Below are positions 18,139 through 27,057 of a stretch of DNA of 64,000 nt, piece by piece; the first letter of the stretch is position 1; each line of letters starts with the position of its first letter. Below the pieces are notes generated by a model, which was not told where the DNA came from, ran no database searches, and worked only from the letters and a program-made list of their open reading frames with translations. Both the position numbers and the translations under genes were made by a program. The stretch is from DATJLY01 sp963729295 (GTDB taxonomy: Bacteria > Pseudomonadota > Alphaproteobacteria > ATCC43930 > CGMCC-115725): assembly GCA_963729295.1 (NCBI GenBank), contig CAVSNJ010000027.1:282614-346613 (forward strand), written 5' to 3'.

Positions 18139-18635
18139 GGCGCCGGCTCGGGGCGGTTGGCGCCGCGCATGCGCTCGGCCGCGAGCGCAACCGCATCGAC
18201 GATCTGCTTGTAGCCGGTGCAGCGGCAGAGATTGCCGCCGATCGCCTCGCGGATCTCGTGCTCGCTCGGACTGGCGTTGACGGCGAGCAGCGCGTGCGCC
18301 GCGATCAGCATGCCCGGCGTGCAATAGCCGCATTGCAGCGCATGCAGCTCCCAGAACGAATCCTGCAGGATGCTCAAGCCTTCGGCGTCGGGCGCCAGCC
18401 CCTCGACCGTGACGATCTCGCACCCGTCCGCCTGCACCGCGAAAACGAGGCACGAGCGCACCGGCCGCCCGTCGAGCATGACCGAGCACGCGCCGCACAC
18501 GCCATGCTCGCACCCGACATGCGTGCCGGTGAGCCTCGCCTCGTCGCGCAGGAAATCGACGAGCGTCATCCGCGCCTCGACGGTCGCGGAAATTTTCCGG
18601 CCGTTGATGGCGAGCGAAATCTCGTGCCGCGACAT
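18135..18635 (-). CDS. 2Fe-2S small subunit of the molybdenum hydroxylase
   Basis: 166 aa, intact. The plant-type cluster binds through CEHGVCGACSVMLDG plus an earlier Cys in GTHVGCEHG, and the helical domain through LQCGYCTPGMLIAA and GNLCRCTGYKQIVDAV. The CxxCn...CxC spacing is normal for CoxS/XdhS-type subunits, which relay electrons from molybdenum to FAD. It overlaps the FAD subunit gene (ATGA) and the large subunit (GTGA). Confidence 0.93.
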   Translation of the reverse strand: MSRHEISLAINGRKISATVEARMTLVDFLRDEARLTGTHVGCEHGVCGACSVMLDGRPVRSCLVFAVQADGCEIVTVEGLAPDAEGLSILQDSFWELHALQCGYCTPGMLIAAHALLAVNASPSEHEIREAIGGNLCRCTGYKQIVDAVALAAERMRGANRPEPAP

Positions 18636-19507
18636 CAGGCGGCCCGCGCCTCATCGCGTGCCTCGGCGAGCGCGCGCTTCACCAGCGCCGCCGCGACGCG
18701 CCGGCGATAGCGCGAGGACGCGTGCGGATCGGACGCGAGCGCGAGCGCCGCCGCCGCGAAATCAGCCGCTTCCGCGATAGCGCGGTCTTCGAGCTTCGTG
18801 CCGAGGACGCGCTCCTCGGCGCGTTGCAGGCGCACCGGCATCGACGCCGCGCCGCCGACGCTCACCGCCGCGCGCCGGCACGCGCCGGCCTCGTCGAGCT
18901 GCACCTGCGCCGCCACGGCCAGAAACGCGAAATCGCTCTGCCGCACGCTCACTTCGGCAAAGCCCGTGCCGACGCGGCCCGGCCACACCGGAAAGCGCGC
19001 CTCGACGAGACACTCGTCGGGCTCGAGCGCCGTCTCCATCGCGCCCTTGAAAAATTCTCGCAGCGCGATCGCGCGTTCGCCCGTCGCCGAGCGCGCCCGC
19101 ATTTCGGCGTCGAGCGCCAGCGCCGCAAGCCCGATCTCGGCGGCGGGATCGGCGTTGGCGAGACTGCCGCCGACCGTGCCGCGGTTGCGCGTCTGGCCGT
19201 GTCCGACGAAGCGCAGCGCCTTCGCGAGAAGCCTCGCGTCGCGCCGTACCAGATCGTGCGCCAACGCATCGGCCTGGCGCGTGCAGGCGCGGATCGCGAC
19301 AAATCCGTCAGCGCGAGAAATTCCTTGAAGTTCGGGGATTCGATTGATGTCGATGAGGCGCGCCGGCTTCGCCAGCCGCATCGCCAGAAGCGGCACGAGC
19401 GTCTGTCCGCCGGCGATGATTTTCGCGTCAGCGCCATGGCGCGCGAGGAGCGCGCACGCCACGTCGATCGTCGCGGGCCGCTCGTAATCGAACTCCGCCG
19501 CCTTCAT
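18635..19507 (-). CDS. FAD-binding medium subunit of the molybdenum hydroxylase
   Basis: 290 aa from the ATG at 19507. FAD contacts are AKIIAGGQTLVPLLAMRL near the start and GTVGGSLANADPAAEIG in the middle; the CO dehydrogenase flavoprotein C-terminal domain follows (FAEVSVRQSDFAFLAVAA). It is first of the operon FAD-FeS-Mo-amidohydrolase, the usual CoxM/S/L order. It diverges from the fumarylacetoacetate-hydrolase-like gene with 74 bases between. Confidence 0.92.
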   Translation of the reverse strand: MKAAEFDYERPATIDVACALLARHGADAKIIAGGQTLVPLLAMRLAKPARLIDINRIPELQGISRADGFVAIRACTRQADALAHDLVRRDARLLAKALRFVGHGQTRNRGTVGGSLANADPAAEIGLAALALDAEMRARSATGERAIALREFFKGAMETALEPDECLVEARFPVWPGRVGTGFAEVSVRQSDFAFLAVAAQVQLDEAGACRRAAVSVGGAASMPVRLQRAEERVLGTKLEDRAIAEAADFAAAALALASDPHASSRYRRRVAAALVKRALAEARDEARAA

Positions 19508-19581
19508 TGCCGCACTATGAGGGGTTGACCCGCCGCCGCCAAGGCCGCACCTTTGCGCCCGATCCATTCGGGAGGTGATCC

Positions 19582-20520
19582 GTGCGGCTCTGTCTCTTCG
19601 CGAATTCCCAAGGTCAAGTCGAGCCCGGCCTCGTCACGCCGCGCGGCGTCGTGTCGATCGCGGGCGCGGTGCGCAAGGGCTACACGCCACAGCTCACCAT
19701 GGAAGGGATCATCGACGATTTCGACAAGCTCCGGCCTGCGCTCGAGAAGCTCGCGAAGGATGGCCCGGCGACCCCGCTCGACCAGGCGAAGCTCAAGCCG
19801 CCGCTGCCGCGGCCCGGCAAGGTGCTCGCCTGCATCGCCAACTATTGGGAGCATGCGCAGCGCGAGCCGCGCAAGCTTTCGATGTTCCTCAAGAACCCGG
19901 ACGCGGTGATCGGCCCGGGCGACACGGTGGTGCTGCCCGAATTCACCGAGCCCTGGGCCTTCATGCACGAGGCCGAGCTCGCTATCGTCATCAAGGGCCC
20001 GGCCAAGATGGTGAAGCAGGCGGACTGGCGCGGCGCCGTCTTCGGCTATACCGGATTGATCGACGTGTCGGCGCGCGGCAACGGGCGCTCGACCTGGCCG
20101 TCGGGGCCGCCCGCCGCCTGGACCGGGAAATCGTTCGACACGTTCTGCCCGCTGGGCCCGTGCATCACGACCGCGGACGAGATCCCCGAGCCCAACGACA
20201 TCATCGTGCGCTTCTGGAACGACGGCCAGCTTCGCCACCACTACAACACCGACGACATGGAGCACCGCGTGCCCGAGCTCATCGAATGGGCGACGACCGT
20301 GATGACGCTCTATTCCGGCAACGTCATCTCGTGCGGCACGAACCACGAGGGCTTGGGCTTCATGCAGGACGGCGAGACCTGCGAGATCGAGATTCAGAAT
20401 ATCGGCCGCATGATGGTGAAGGTGCGCGACCCATTGAAGCGCAAATGGGAGCGCGGCGTCTATATGGGCGTCGACAGCACCAACCCCGAGGCGGTGAAGC
20501 GCAACCGGCCGAAGAGCTGA
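19582..20520 (+). CDS. Fumarylacetoacetate hydrolase family protein
   Basis: 312 aa, GTG start with GGGAGG upstream. The C-terminal catalytic domain carries KVLACIANYWEHA, the metal-binding acidic residues in EPWAFMHEAELAIVIKG, then FGYTGLIDVSARG and NVISCGTNHEGLGFMQDG. Family members cleave or decarboxylate beta-diketo acids at the end of aromatic meta-cleavage pathways using Mg2+. It is divergent from the molybdenum-hydroxylase operon and convergent with the MFS gene, which suggests a shared catabolic pathway. Confidence 0.92.
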   Translation: MRLCLFANSQGQVEPGLVTPRGVVSIAGAVRKGYTPQLTMEGIIDDFDKLRPALEKLAKDGPATPLDQAKLKPPLPRPGKVLACIANYWEHAQREPRKLSMFLKNPDAVIGPGDTVVLPEFTEPWAFMHEAELAIVIKGPAKMVKQADWRGAVFGYTGLIDVSARGNGRSTWPSGPPAAWTGKSFDTFCPLGPCITTADEIPEPNDIIVRFWNDGQLRHHYNTDDMEHRVPELIEWATTVMTLYSGNVISCGTNHEGLGFMQDGETCEIEIQNIGRMMVKVRDPLKRKWERGVYMGVDSTNPEAVKRNRPKS

Positions 20521-20524
20521 GGCG

Positions 20525-21908
20525 CTAAGGCGACACTTCCTCGAGCGGGCGGCCGCCGGTCTCGTCGGCCCACACATAGGTGACGAGCGCGCCGACGAGG
20601 GCGAGGCAGCCGAAATAAAGGAGCACGGCGCCGAGCCCGTAGATCGGCGCGAGATAGCCCACGACGAGCGGCCCCGTCGCCGCCGCCACTCTTTGCCACG
20701 CGCCGCCGACCGCGCCGCCGAACGCGCGCACGCGCGTCGGATAAAGCTCGGACGTGTAGAGATTGAGCCCGATCGCCGCGCTCGACATGAAGAAGGCGCC
20801 GACCGAGACGAAGGCCAGAAGCCGCTGCGCGCTGACGGGGCCCACGGCCGCCAGCGCCACGAGCGTCACGCCGCCGCCCAGAAGCGCCGCCACGAACCAC
20901 GGCCGCCGTCCCGTCTTGTCCACGGAGAAGGCGCACAGGAACGAGCCGAAGATGCCGCAGCATTGCGTGATGAGGCCGTAGAGATTCGCGTCCGCCACGC
21001 CCATGTGGAAGTTCGTGCGGTAGAGCGTCGGCAGCCACGCCTGGAGCCCGTAGGTCGTCGAGAAGCAGCAGAACCACATCGCCCAGACCGAGAACGTGCG
21101 ATGGCGGTAGATGCCCTCGAAAATCTCCCGCCCGCGGCTTTGCTCGCGCGCGATGCTGCGGCCGGTGCGGCGCGCGCGGGCGCGGGCGGCGGCAATGGCT
21201 TGCCTTGCGCGGCGACCGCCCGCTCGATCCCGCTGACGACGCGATCGGCCTCGGCGAGCCGCCCTTGCGAGACGAGCCAGCGCGGCGATTCCGGCAGGAG
21301 GCGCACGATGAAGAAGACGAGCACGAGCGGCAGCGTGCCGAGATAGAACATCGACTGCCAGCCGATGCGGGGCACCATGACGAAGCCCAGAAGCCCCGCG
21401 CCGATGAGGCCGAAGGCGAACAGCGTCTGGTAGAGGATGTAGAAGCGGCCGCGCTCGGCGCCGCGCGCGAGCTCGTTGATATAGGTGTTGGCGATCGGTA
21501 CCTCGGCGCCCAATCCCACGCCTTCGAGGAAGCGGGCGGCGACGAGCGGCCCGAAGCTGCCGGAAAGCGCGCAGCAGAAGCTCATGATGCTGAAGAGCGC
21601 GACCGCTCCGGCGATGACGGGAATGCGCCCCACGCGCTCGGCAAGCCAACCCGCGGCGAGCGCGCCCAGGAGCTGGCCGATGAAGGCCGACGGAGATCAC
21701 CCAGCCGACATCGGCGGGCGTGAGCTTCCATTCGTTGACGAAGGCCGGTAGCGCGAAGCTGATCGCCAGGAGATCGAGCGCGTCGAACAGCAGCACGATG
21801 CCGAGGAGCGCCCGCACCTTGACGTGCCAGCGCGCCGGCGGGATGCGCTCGAGCCGCGCGAGAATCTGGGGCGCGGAGGCGGCGCCGCACCGAGGTGCTG
21901 TCCTGCAT
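20525..21908 (-). pseudogene. MFS transporter, multiple frameshifts
   Basis: Three frames are needed to read a 12-helix major facilitator. The N-terminal part (VKVRALLGIVLLFDALDLLA, TPADVGWVISVG) leaves frame near 21687; the middle (FIGQLLGALAAGWLAERVGR, RFLEGVGLGAEVPIANTYIN, LLPESPRWLVSQGRL) is one base off; the last third (FEGIYRHRTFSVWAMWF, YTSELYPTRVRAFGGAVGG) returns to the first frame near 21150. A further shift near 21870 would place the start at the ATG at 21908. The type is the sugar/aromatic-acid cation symporter group. With this many breaks in GC runs, sequence error or decay are both possible. Confidence 0.78.
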
Positions 21909-22059
21909 GGGGCCAAGATAAACGTACGCGCGCCCGGCGACTATGTTTCTGTCGGCGGGCTTGAAGAGGCGTTTCCTACACCATACCGCGTAGTCGAAGG
22001 ACGCACTTCACTCCGCCGCGGCCTCGATGGGACGCCGGCGCAGCGCTTGGACGAACCGT

Positions 22060-22437
22060 TCAGCCGCGATGCAACGCGCAGACCTTGTTGCCGCAGGGAT
22101 CGCGCAGGTAGGCAAGATAGATCCTGCCCGTCGCGTTTTCGCGCCAGCCGGGCGGGTCCTCGATGCTCTTGCCGCCATTGGCGACGCCCGCGTCGTGGAA
22201 AGCCTTGACCAGCTCGGGGCTGTCGCACGCGAAGCCGATGGTGCCGCCATTGGCGTGCGACGCCGGCTGGCCGTCGATCGGCTTGGTGATGCCGAACACG
22301 CCGTTCTTGCTGCGATAAAAGATGCGGCCCCGCGGATCGGCTTTCCCTTCCGGCAAGCCGATGGTGCCCAAGACCGCGTCGTAAAACTTCTTGGACGCAG
22401 CAACGTCGTTCGAGCCGATCATGACGTGTGAGAACAT
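22060..22437 (-). CDS. VOC (glyoxalase/bleomycin-resistance superfamily) protein
   Basis: 125 aa single VOC unit pair: MFSHVMIGSNDVAASKKFYD with the first metal His, GTIGFACDSPELVKAFHDAG and IYLAYLRDPCGNKVCALHRG with the C-terminal ligand region. GAAGGAGGAA precedes the ATG. It lies between the broken MFS gene and gcvPB. It is a metal-dependent enzyme or binding protein of unknown substrate. Confidence 0.85.
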   Translation of the reverse strand: MFSHVMIGSNDVAASKKFYDAVLGTIGLPEGKADPRGRIFYRSKNGVFGITKPIDGQPASHANGGTIGFACDSPELVKAFHDAGVANGGKSIEDPPGWRENATGRIYLAYLRDPCGNKVCALHRG

Positions 22438-22485
22438 GCGTTCCTCCTTCGGTCAGAATTTACGAAATCATCCGCGCAAAAATCC

Positions 22486-24027
22486 CTACTCCGCCGCCGC
22501 TTGCTCCGGGCGCCAGCGCAGGACGGGCTTGCGCGCGGCCGTCGTCTCATCGAGGCGGCGGCGCGGCGCCAGATGCGGCGCGGTGCGGAAGAACTCGGCT
22601 TCGCCGGCCTTGGCGCGCGCGGCCAAGTGCCGCAGCACCGCGATGAAGCGGTCGAGCCCGGCCTTGCTCTCGTTCTCGGTCGGCTCGATCAGGAGCGCCC
22701 CGTGCACGACCAGCGGGAAATACATCGTCATCGGATGGAAGCCCTCGTCGATCAGCGCCTTCGCGAAATCGAGCGTGGTCACGCCGGTGCCGTCGAGGAA
22801 GCGGTCGTCGAACAGCACCTCGTGCATCGCGGGGCCGGGATATGACGGCGTCATCACGTCCAGCAAGCGCGCGAGGAGATAGTTCGCATTGAGCACCGCG
22901 TCGCCCGAGACGAAGCGCAAGCCGTCGCTGCCGTGGCTCATCATGAAGGCCAAGGCGCGCACGAACATGCCCATTTGGCCGTGGAATTCCTTGATGCGCC
23001 CGATCGCATGCGCGCTCGCGCCCTCGGCGCGCTCGAGGAGGCGGAACGATCCCGCCTCCTGCACGATCCACGGCAAGGGCGCGTAGGGCGCCAAGCTTTC
23101 GGCGAGCACGACCGGCCCGCTGCCGGGCCCGCCGCCGCCATGCGGCGTCGAGAACGTCTTGTGCAGATTGATGTGCATGCAGTCGATGCCGAGATCGCCC
23201 GGCCGCACGCGCCCGACGAGCGCGTTGAAATTGGCGCCGTCGAGATAGAAATAGGCCCCGGCCGCGTGCACCGCCGCCGCGATTTCCGCCATCTCGTCCT
23301 CGAAGAGCCCGCAGGTGTTGGGGCTCGTCAGCATGATGGCGGCGACGTCGGCGCCGAGCTTCGCCTTTAACGCGGCGAGATCGACGCGGCCCCGGTCGTT
23401 CGCCGCAATGGCATCGACCTCGTAGCCGCAAGTGGCGGCGGTCGCGGGATTGGTGCCGTGCGCCGATTCCGGCACGAGCACGCGCTTCCTGCGCTCGCCG
23501 CGCGCAGCGAGCGCGGCGGTGATGCACATGATACCGCAGAGCTCGCCATGCGCGCCCGCCGCGGGCGGCATCGCCACCGCCGGCATGCCGGTCAGAACCT
23601 TCAGCCAATGCGCGAGGCGGTCGATCAGCTCGAGCGCGCCCTGCACCGTGCCAATCGGCTGCAAGGGATGGATGTCGCCGAAGCCGGGAAGCCGCGCCAT
23701 CTTCTCGTTCAGGCGCGGGTTGTGCTTCATGGTGCACGAGCCCAAGGGATAGAGCCCGGTGTCGATGCCGTAATTCTTCTGCGACAGCCGCGTGAAGTGA
23801 CGAATGACTTGCGGCTCGGAGAGTCCCGGAAGGCCGATCGGTCCCGTGCGGCGCAAGCCGCCGAGCGAATCCCCGGCCGCGGCGGGCGGCGGTGCGCGCC
23901 AATCGACGCCGCAGCGTCCCTCCTCGCCCTGCTCGAACAGCAAGAGCTCGTCGATCTCGAGCGCGGGATGATCGTGCGCGCCGGTCTCCGGCGTGAAGGA
24001 CGACAGCGCCTTGCTCCAGTCGCTCAT
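22486..24027 (-). CDS. gcvPB: Glycine decarboxylase (P-protein) subunit 2
   Basis: 513 aa, C-terminal half of the split P-protein. The PLP-binding Lys is about residue 292 in INLHKTFSTPHGGGGPG; upstream marks are YGIDTGLYPLGSCTMKHNPR, PESAHGTNPATAATCG and LTSPNTCGLFED. With GcvPA it decarboxylates glycine and loads the aminomethyl group on lipoyl-GcvH. It overlaps the gcvPA stop (ATGA) and is last in the operon. Confidence 0.97.
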   Translation of the reverse strand: MSDWSKALSSFTPETGAHDHPALEIDELLLFEQGEEGRCGVDWRAPPPAAAGDSLGGLRRTGPIGLPGLSEPQVIRHFTRLSQKNYGIDTGLYPLGSCTMKHNPRLNEKMARLPGFGDIHPLQPIGTVQGALELIDRLAHWLKVLTGMPAVAMPPAAGAHGELCGIMCITAALAARGERRKRVLVPESAHGTNPATAATCGYEVDAIAANDRGRVDLAALKAKLGADVAAIMLTSPNTCGLFEDEMAEIAAAVHAAGAYFYLDGANFNALVGRVRPGDLGIDCMHINLHKTFSTPHGGGGPGSGPVVLAESLAPYAPLPWIVQEAGSFRLLERAEGASAHAIGRIKEFHGQMGMFVRALAFMMSHGSDGLRFVSGDAVLNANYLLARLLDVMTPSYPGPAMHEVLFDDRFLDGTGVTTLDFAKALIDEGFHPMTMYFPLVVHGALLIEPTENESKAGLDRFIAVLRHLAARAKAGEAEFFRTAPHLAPRRRLDETTAARKPVLRWRPEQAAAE

Positions 24028-25361
24028 CGCAGCGCCTCCCGGAGTCCGGCGGCAAGCGCATCCATCTCGTCGTCCGTGTTGGTCTCGGTCGCGGCGACGA
24101 GCAGCAGGTTCTTGTGCTCCGGCCAGAAGCGACTGGCCGGCACGCCGGCGAGCACTCTTTTCGCCGCGAGCGCCTCGACGACGGGCGCCGCCGGGCGCGG
24201 CAGCTCGAGCGTGAATTCGTTGAAGTAGCTGTCGTTCAGAACCTTCACGCCCGGCACCGCCGAGAGTTTCCGCGCCAAGGCCCGCGCGTTGGCGTGATTG
24301 AGCGCGGCGAGGCGCGCGAAACCTTCCTCGCCCAGGAGCGCCATGTGGATCGCGAAGCCGAGCGCGCACAGGCCGGCATTGGTGCAGATGTTGCTCGTCG
24401 CCTTCTCGCGGCGGATATGCTGCTCGCGTGCCGACAGCGTGAGGACGAAGCCGCGCCGCCCCTCAGCGTCGAGCGTTTGCCCGGCCAGCCGCCCCGGCAT
24501 CTGCCGCACGAATTTGTCGCGCGTCGCGAACAGGCCGAGATAGGGCCCGCCGAACGTGAGCGCGTTGCCGATCGGCGCGCCCTCGCCGGCGACGATGTCG
24601 GCGCCCATCTCGCCCGGCGGCCTGACGAGACCGAGCGACACCGGCTCCGTCACCACCGCGACCAGAAGCGCGCCCGCCTTGTGGCACGCATCGGCGAGCG
24701 GCGCGAGATCGCGCAGATGGCCGAAGAAGCCGGGATTCTGCGCTACGACGCACAACGTCTCGCCGTCGATCAGCGCGGCCGGATCGTCGTTGCCCGTTGG
24801 ATCGGGCGGGCGGCTCGTGAGCGCAAAGCCGTTGAAGCGCGCGTATGTGGCGATCGTCTCGGCATAATGCGGGTGGAGGCTGCCGGCGAGCACCGCCTTC
24901 TTCCGCCGCGTCAGACGGTTCGCCATCATCACCGCCTCGGCCGCGGCGGTGGCGCCGTCATAGAGCGAGGCGTTCGCCACCTCCATGCCGGTGATGAGCG
25001 CGACCTGCGTCTGGAATTCGAACAGCGCCTGGAGCGTGCCTTGCGCGATCTCGGGCTGATAGGGCGTGTAGGAGGTCAGGAACTCGCCGCGCTGCACCAG
25101 ATAGTCGACCGCGGCTGGCACGTGATGGCGATAGGCGCCGCCTCCGAGGAAACTCGGCACGCTCCCCGCCGGGATGTTCTTGGCCGCAAGTTTTGCCAGG
25201 TCGCGCTCAACGTCGAGCTCGCCCTGGCCCAGCGGCAGATCGACCGGGCGGGCGAGCAGCGCCGCGCGCGGCACGTCGCGATAAAGCTCCTCGACCGATC
25301 CAACGCCGATCGCTGCCAGCATCTCGCGCCGGTCGGCATCGGTCAGCGACAAATAGCGCAT
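24024..25361 (-). CDS. gcvPA: Glycine decarboxylase (P-protein) subunit 1
   Basis: 445 aa, N-terminal half of the split P-protein. Typical stretches are FLGGGAYRHHVPAAVDYL, FLTSYTPYQPEIAQGTLQAL, TGMEVANASLYDGATAAAEA and GEGAPIGNALTFGGPYLGLF. It forms the heterotetramer with GcvPB. Its ATG overlaps the gcvH stop. The split, two-gene form is the usual type in many alphaproteobacteria and Gram-positives. Confidence 0.97.
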   Translation of the reverse strand: MRYLSLTDADRREMLAAIGVGSVEELYRDVPRAALLARPVDLPLGQGELDVERDLAKLAAKNIPAGSVPSFLGGGAYRHHVPAAVDYLVQRGEFLTSYTPYQPEIAQGTLQALFEFQTQVALITGMEVANASLYDGATAAAEAVMMANRLTRRKKAVLAGSLHPHYAETIATYARFNGFALTSRPPDPTGNDDPAALIDGETLCVVAQNPGFFGHLRDLAPLADACHKAGALLVAVVTEPVSLGLVRPPGEMGADIVAGEGAPIGNALTFGGPYLGLFATRDKFVRQMPGRLAGQTLDAEGRRGFVLTLSAREQHIRREKATSNICTNAGLCALGFAIHMALLGEEGFARLAALNHANARALARKLSAVPGVKVLNDSYFNEFTLELPRPAAPVVEALAAKRVLAGVPASRFWPEHKNLLLVAATETNTDDEMDALAAGLREALR

Positions 25362-25738
25362 CAGGCGAACCCTTCGACGAGCTTCTGGTAGGCCGCCTCG
25401 TCCATCAGCCCGTCGAGCTCCTTCGCATCCCTGAGCTTCAGCTTGAAGAACCAGCCGCCGCCCATCGGATCGGCATTGACCTTCGCCGGATCGTCGGCGA
25501 GCGCGGCGTTGGCGCCCGTCACCTCGCCCGAGAGCGGCGCATAGACCTCGCTCGCCGCCTTCACCGATTCGACGACCGCCGCCTCCTTGCCCTGCTCGAC
25601 GCGCTTGCCGATCTCCGGCAGCTCGACATAGACGATGTCGCCGAGCTGGGTCTGGGCGTAATCGGTGATGCCGATCACCGCCTCGTCGCCCTCGACCCGC
25701 ACCCACTCGTGATCCTTGGTGAAGCGAAGAATGCTCAT
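25361..25738 (-). CDS. gcvH: Glycine cleavage system H protein
   Basis: 125 aa lipoyl carrier. The lipoylated Lys is K60 in VVESVKAASEVYAPLSG; the N-terminus KDHEWVRVEGDEAVIGIT and the C-terminal GGGWFFKLKL are standard. It shuttles the aminomethyl group between P- and T-proteins. It starts 18 bases after the gcvT stop. Confidence 0.98.
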   Translation of the reverse strand: MSILRFTKDHEWVRVEGDEAVIGITDYAQTQLGDIVYVELPEIGKRVEQGKEAAVVESVKAASEVYAPLSGEVTGANAALADDPAKVNADPMGGGWFFKLKLRDAKELDGLMDEAAYQKLVEGFA

Positions 25739-25756
25739 CTCGGTCCCCAGCGTTGC

Positions 25757-26848
25757 TCAGGCTTTGTAGCGATGCGGCACGAACGGCATGGATGCGACGC
25801 GCGCCGCGCGCGTGCTGCCGCGCACGACGAGGCCCAATTCGGTGCCGGTGGCCGCAAACGACGTTTCGACATAGCCCATGGCGACGGGGCCGCCGACGCT
25901 CGGCCCGAAGCCGCCGCTCGTGACGCGGCCCACGCTGCGCCCGTCCGGCGCCACGATCGGCGTGTCGTCGCGCGCCGGCGCCTTGTCGGCGGGCTTGACG
26001 CCCACACGCTTGCGGGCCGCGCCCTCGGCAAGCTGCCGCGCGATCACCGCCGCGCCCGGATATCCACCGTCTGCGCGCCGGCGCTTGGCGATGGTCCAGC
26101 CGAGCGCCGCCTCGATCGGCGTCGTCGTCTCGTCGATGTCGTGGCCGTAAAGGCACAGGCCCGCTTCGAGGCGGAGCGTGTCGCGCGCGCCCAATCCCGC
26201 CGGCTTCACCTCGGGCTCGGCGAGGAGCCGGCGCGCGAGCTGCTCGGCCGCCGCGCCGGGGACGGAAATCTCGAACCCGTCCTCGCCGGTATAGCCCGAG
26301 CGCGAGAGGATCGCGGCGATGCCGTCGAGCGTCCCCGGCGCCGCGCTCATGAAGGGCAGCGCGGCGCTGCCGGGCGCGATGCGGTCGAGCACGGCCGCCG
26401 CCGCCGGCCCTTGCAGCGCCAGCAGCGCGCGCTCGGGCAAGGGCCGCACTCCCGCCATGTGCCGGCCGAGATGGGCGATGTCGAACTCCTTGCGCGCGGC
26501 GTTGACGACGAGGAACAAATGATCGCCGCGGTTCGTCACCATGAGGTCGTCGAGAATCCCACCCGACTCGCTCGTGAAGAGCGTGTAGCGCATGCGGCCC
26601 GGCTCGAGCCCCACGATGTCGCCCGGCACGAGCGCCTCGAGCGCCTTGGCCGCGCCCGCTCCCTCGAGCCGCGCCTGCCCCATATGCGACACGTCGAAGA
26701 GCGACGCCGCGGCCCGCGTGTGCAGATGCTCGGCCAGGATCCCGGCCGGATACTGCACCGGCATATCGTAGCCCGCGAACGGCACCATCTTTGCGCCGAG
26801 GCTCAGATGCAGGTCGTGAAGCGGCGTGCGCGCCAGGGCGTCGGACAT
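25757..26848 (-). CDS. gcvT: Aminomethyltransferase (T-protein)
   Basis: 363 aa. Folate-binding marks are AAASLFDVSHMGQARLEG, GGILDDLMVTNRGDHLFLVV with the catalytic Asp region, and SRSGYTGEDGFEISV; the C-terminal barrel ends with GRVTSGGFGPSVGGPVAMGY. It releases ammonia and makes 5,10-methylene-THF. First gene of gcvT-H-PA-PB. No glycine riboswitch was recognised upstream; the 209-base gap holds palindromic repeats. Confidence 0.97.
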   Translation of the reverse strand: MSDALARTPLHDLHLSLGAKMVPFAGYDMPVQYPAGILAEHLHTRAAASLFDVSHMGQARLEGAGAAKALEALVPGDIVGLEPGRMRYTLFTSESGGILDDLMVTNRGDHLFLVVNAARKEFDIAHLGRHMAGVRPLPERALLALQGPAAAAVLDRIAPGSAALPFMSAAPGTLDGIAAILSRSGYTGEDGFEISVPGAAAEQLARRLLAEPEVKPAGLGARDTLRLEAGLCLYGHDIDETTTPIEAALGWTIAKRRRADGGYPGAAVIARQLAEGAARKRVGVKPADKAPARDDTPIVAPDGRSVGRVTSGGFGPSVGGPVAMGYVETSFAATGTELGLVVRGSTRAARVASMPFVPHRYKA

Positions 26849-26936
26849 GGCCGCATCATATTCCCCCTCCCCCGCCGGGGGGAGAGCGGGCGCGCGAGGG
26901 CGTGACGGCGTTGCCCGGCGCGTCCGTATTATCTCT

Positions 26937-27024
26937 CGTCATGCCCGGCCTCCGTGCCGGGCATCCACGGGTTGTCGGTGCCGAAAGGAAATCGTGGATG
27001 GCCGGGACAAGCCCGGCCATGACG
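26937..27024. repeat. Palindromic intergenic repeat (tandem hairpins)
   Basis: Two nested hairpins: ATGCCCGGC/GCCGGGCAT at 26941-26963 and GGCCGGGACAAGCCCGGCC at 27000-27018, joined by a stem pairing ATCCACG with CGTGGAT, with outer CGTCATG/CATGACG ends. This arrangement is familiar from dispersed intergenic repeats of Bradyrhizobium-like alphaproteobacteria. It lies between gcvT and the amidinotransferase gene and could act on RNA stability or termination. Confidence 0.7.
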
Positions 27025-27057
27025 GTCCGGAGAACGATCGCTTGAACTGAGTTCGCG

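Noticed and set aside
15759..18710. 983-codon plus-strand frame opposite the molybdenum-hydroxylase genes
   Set aside because: It mirrors the third-codon GC bias of the real minus-strand genes; its translation is Arg/His-rich with no domain, and the minus strand has full family motifs.
26849..27057. Glycine riboswitch before gcvT
   Set aside because: No tandem aptamer pattern was found; the gap holds palindromic repeats instead.
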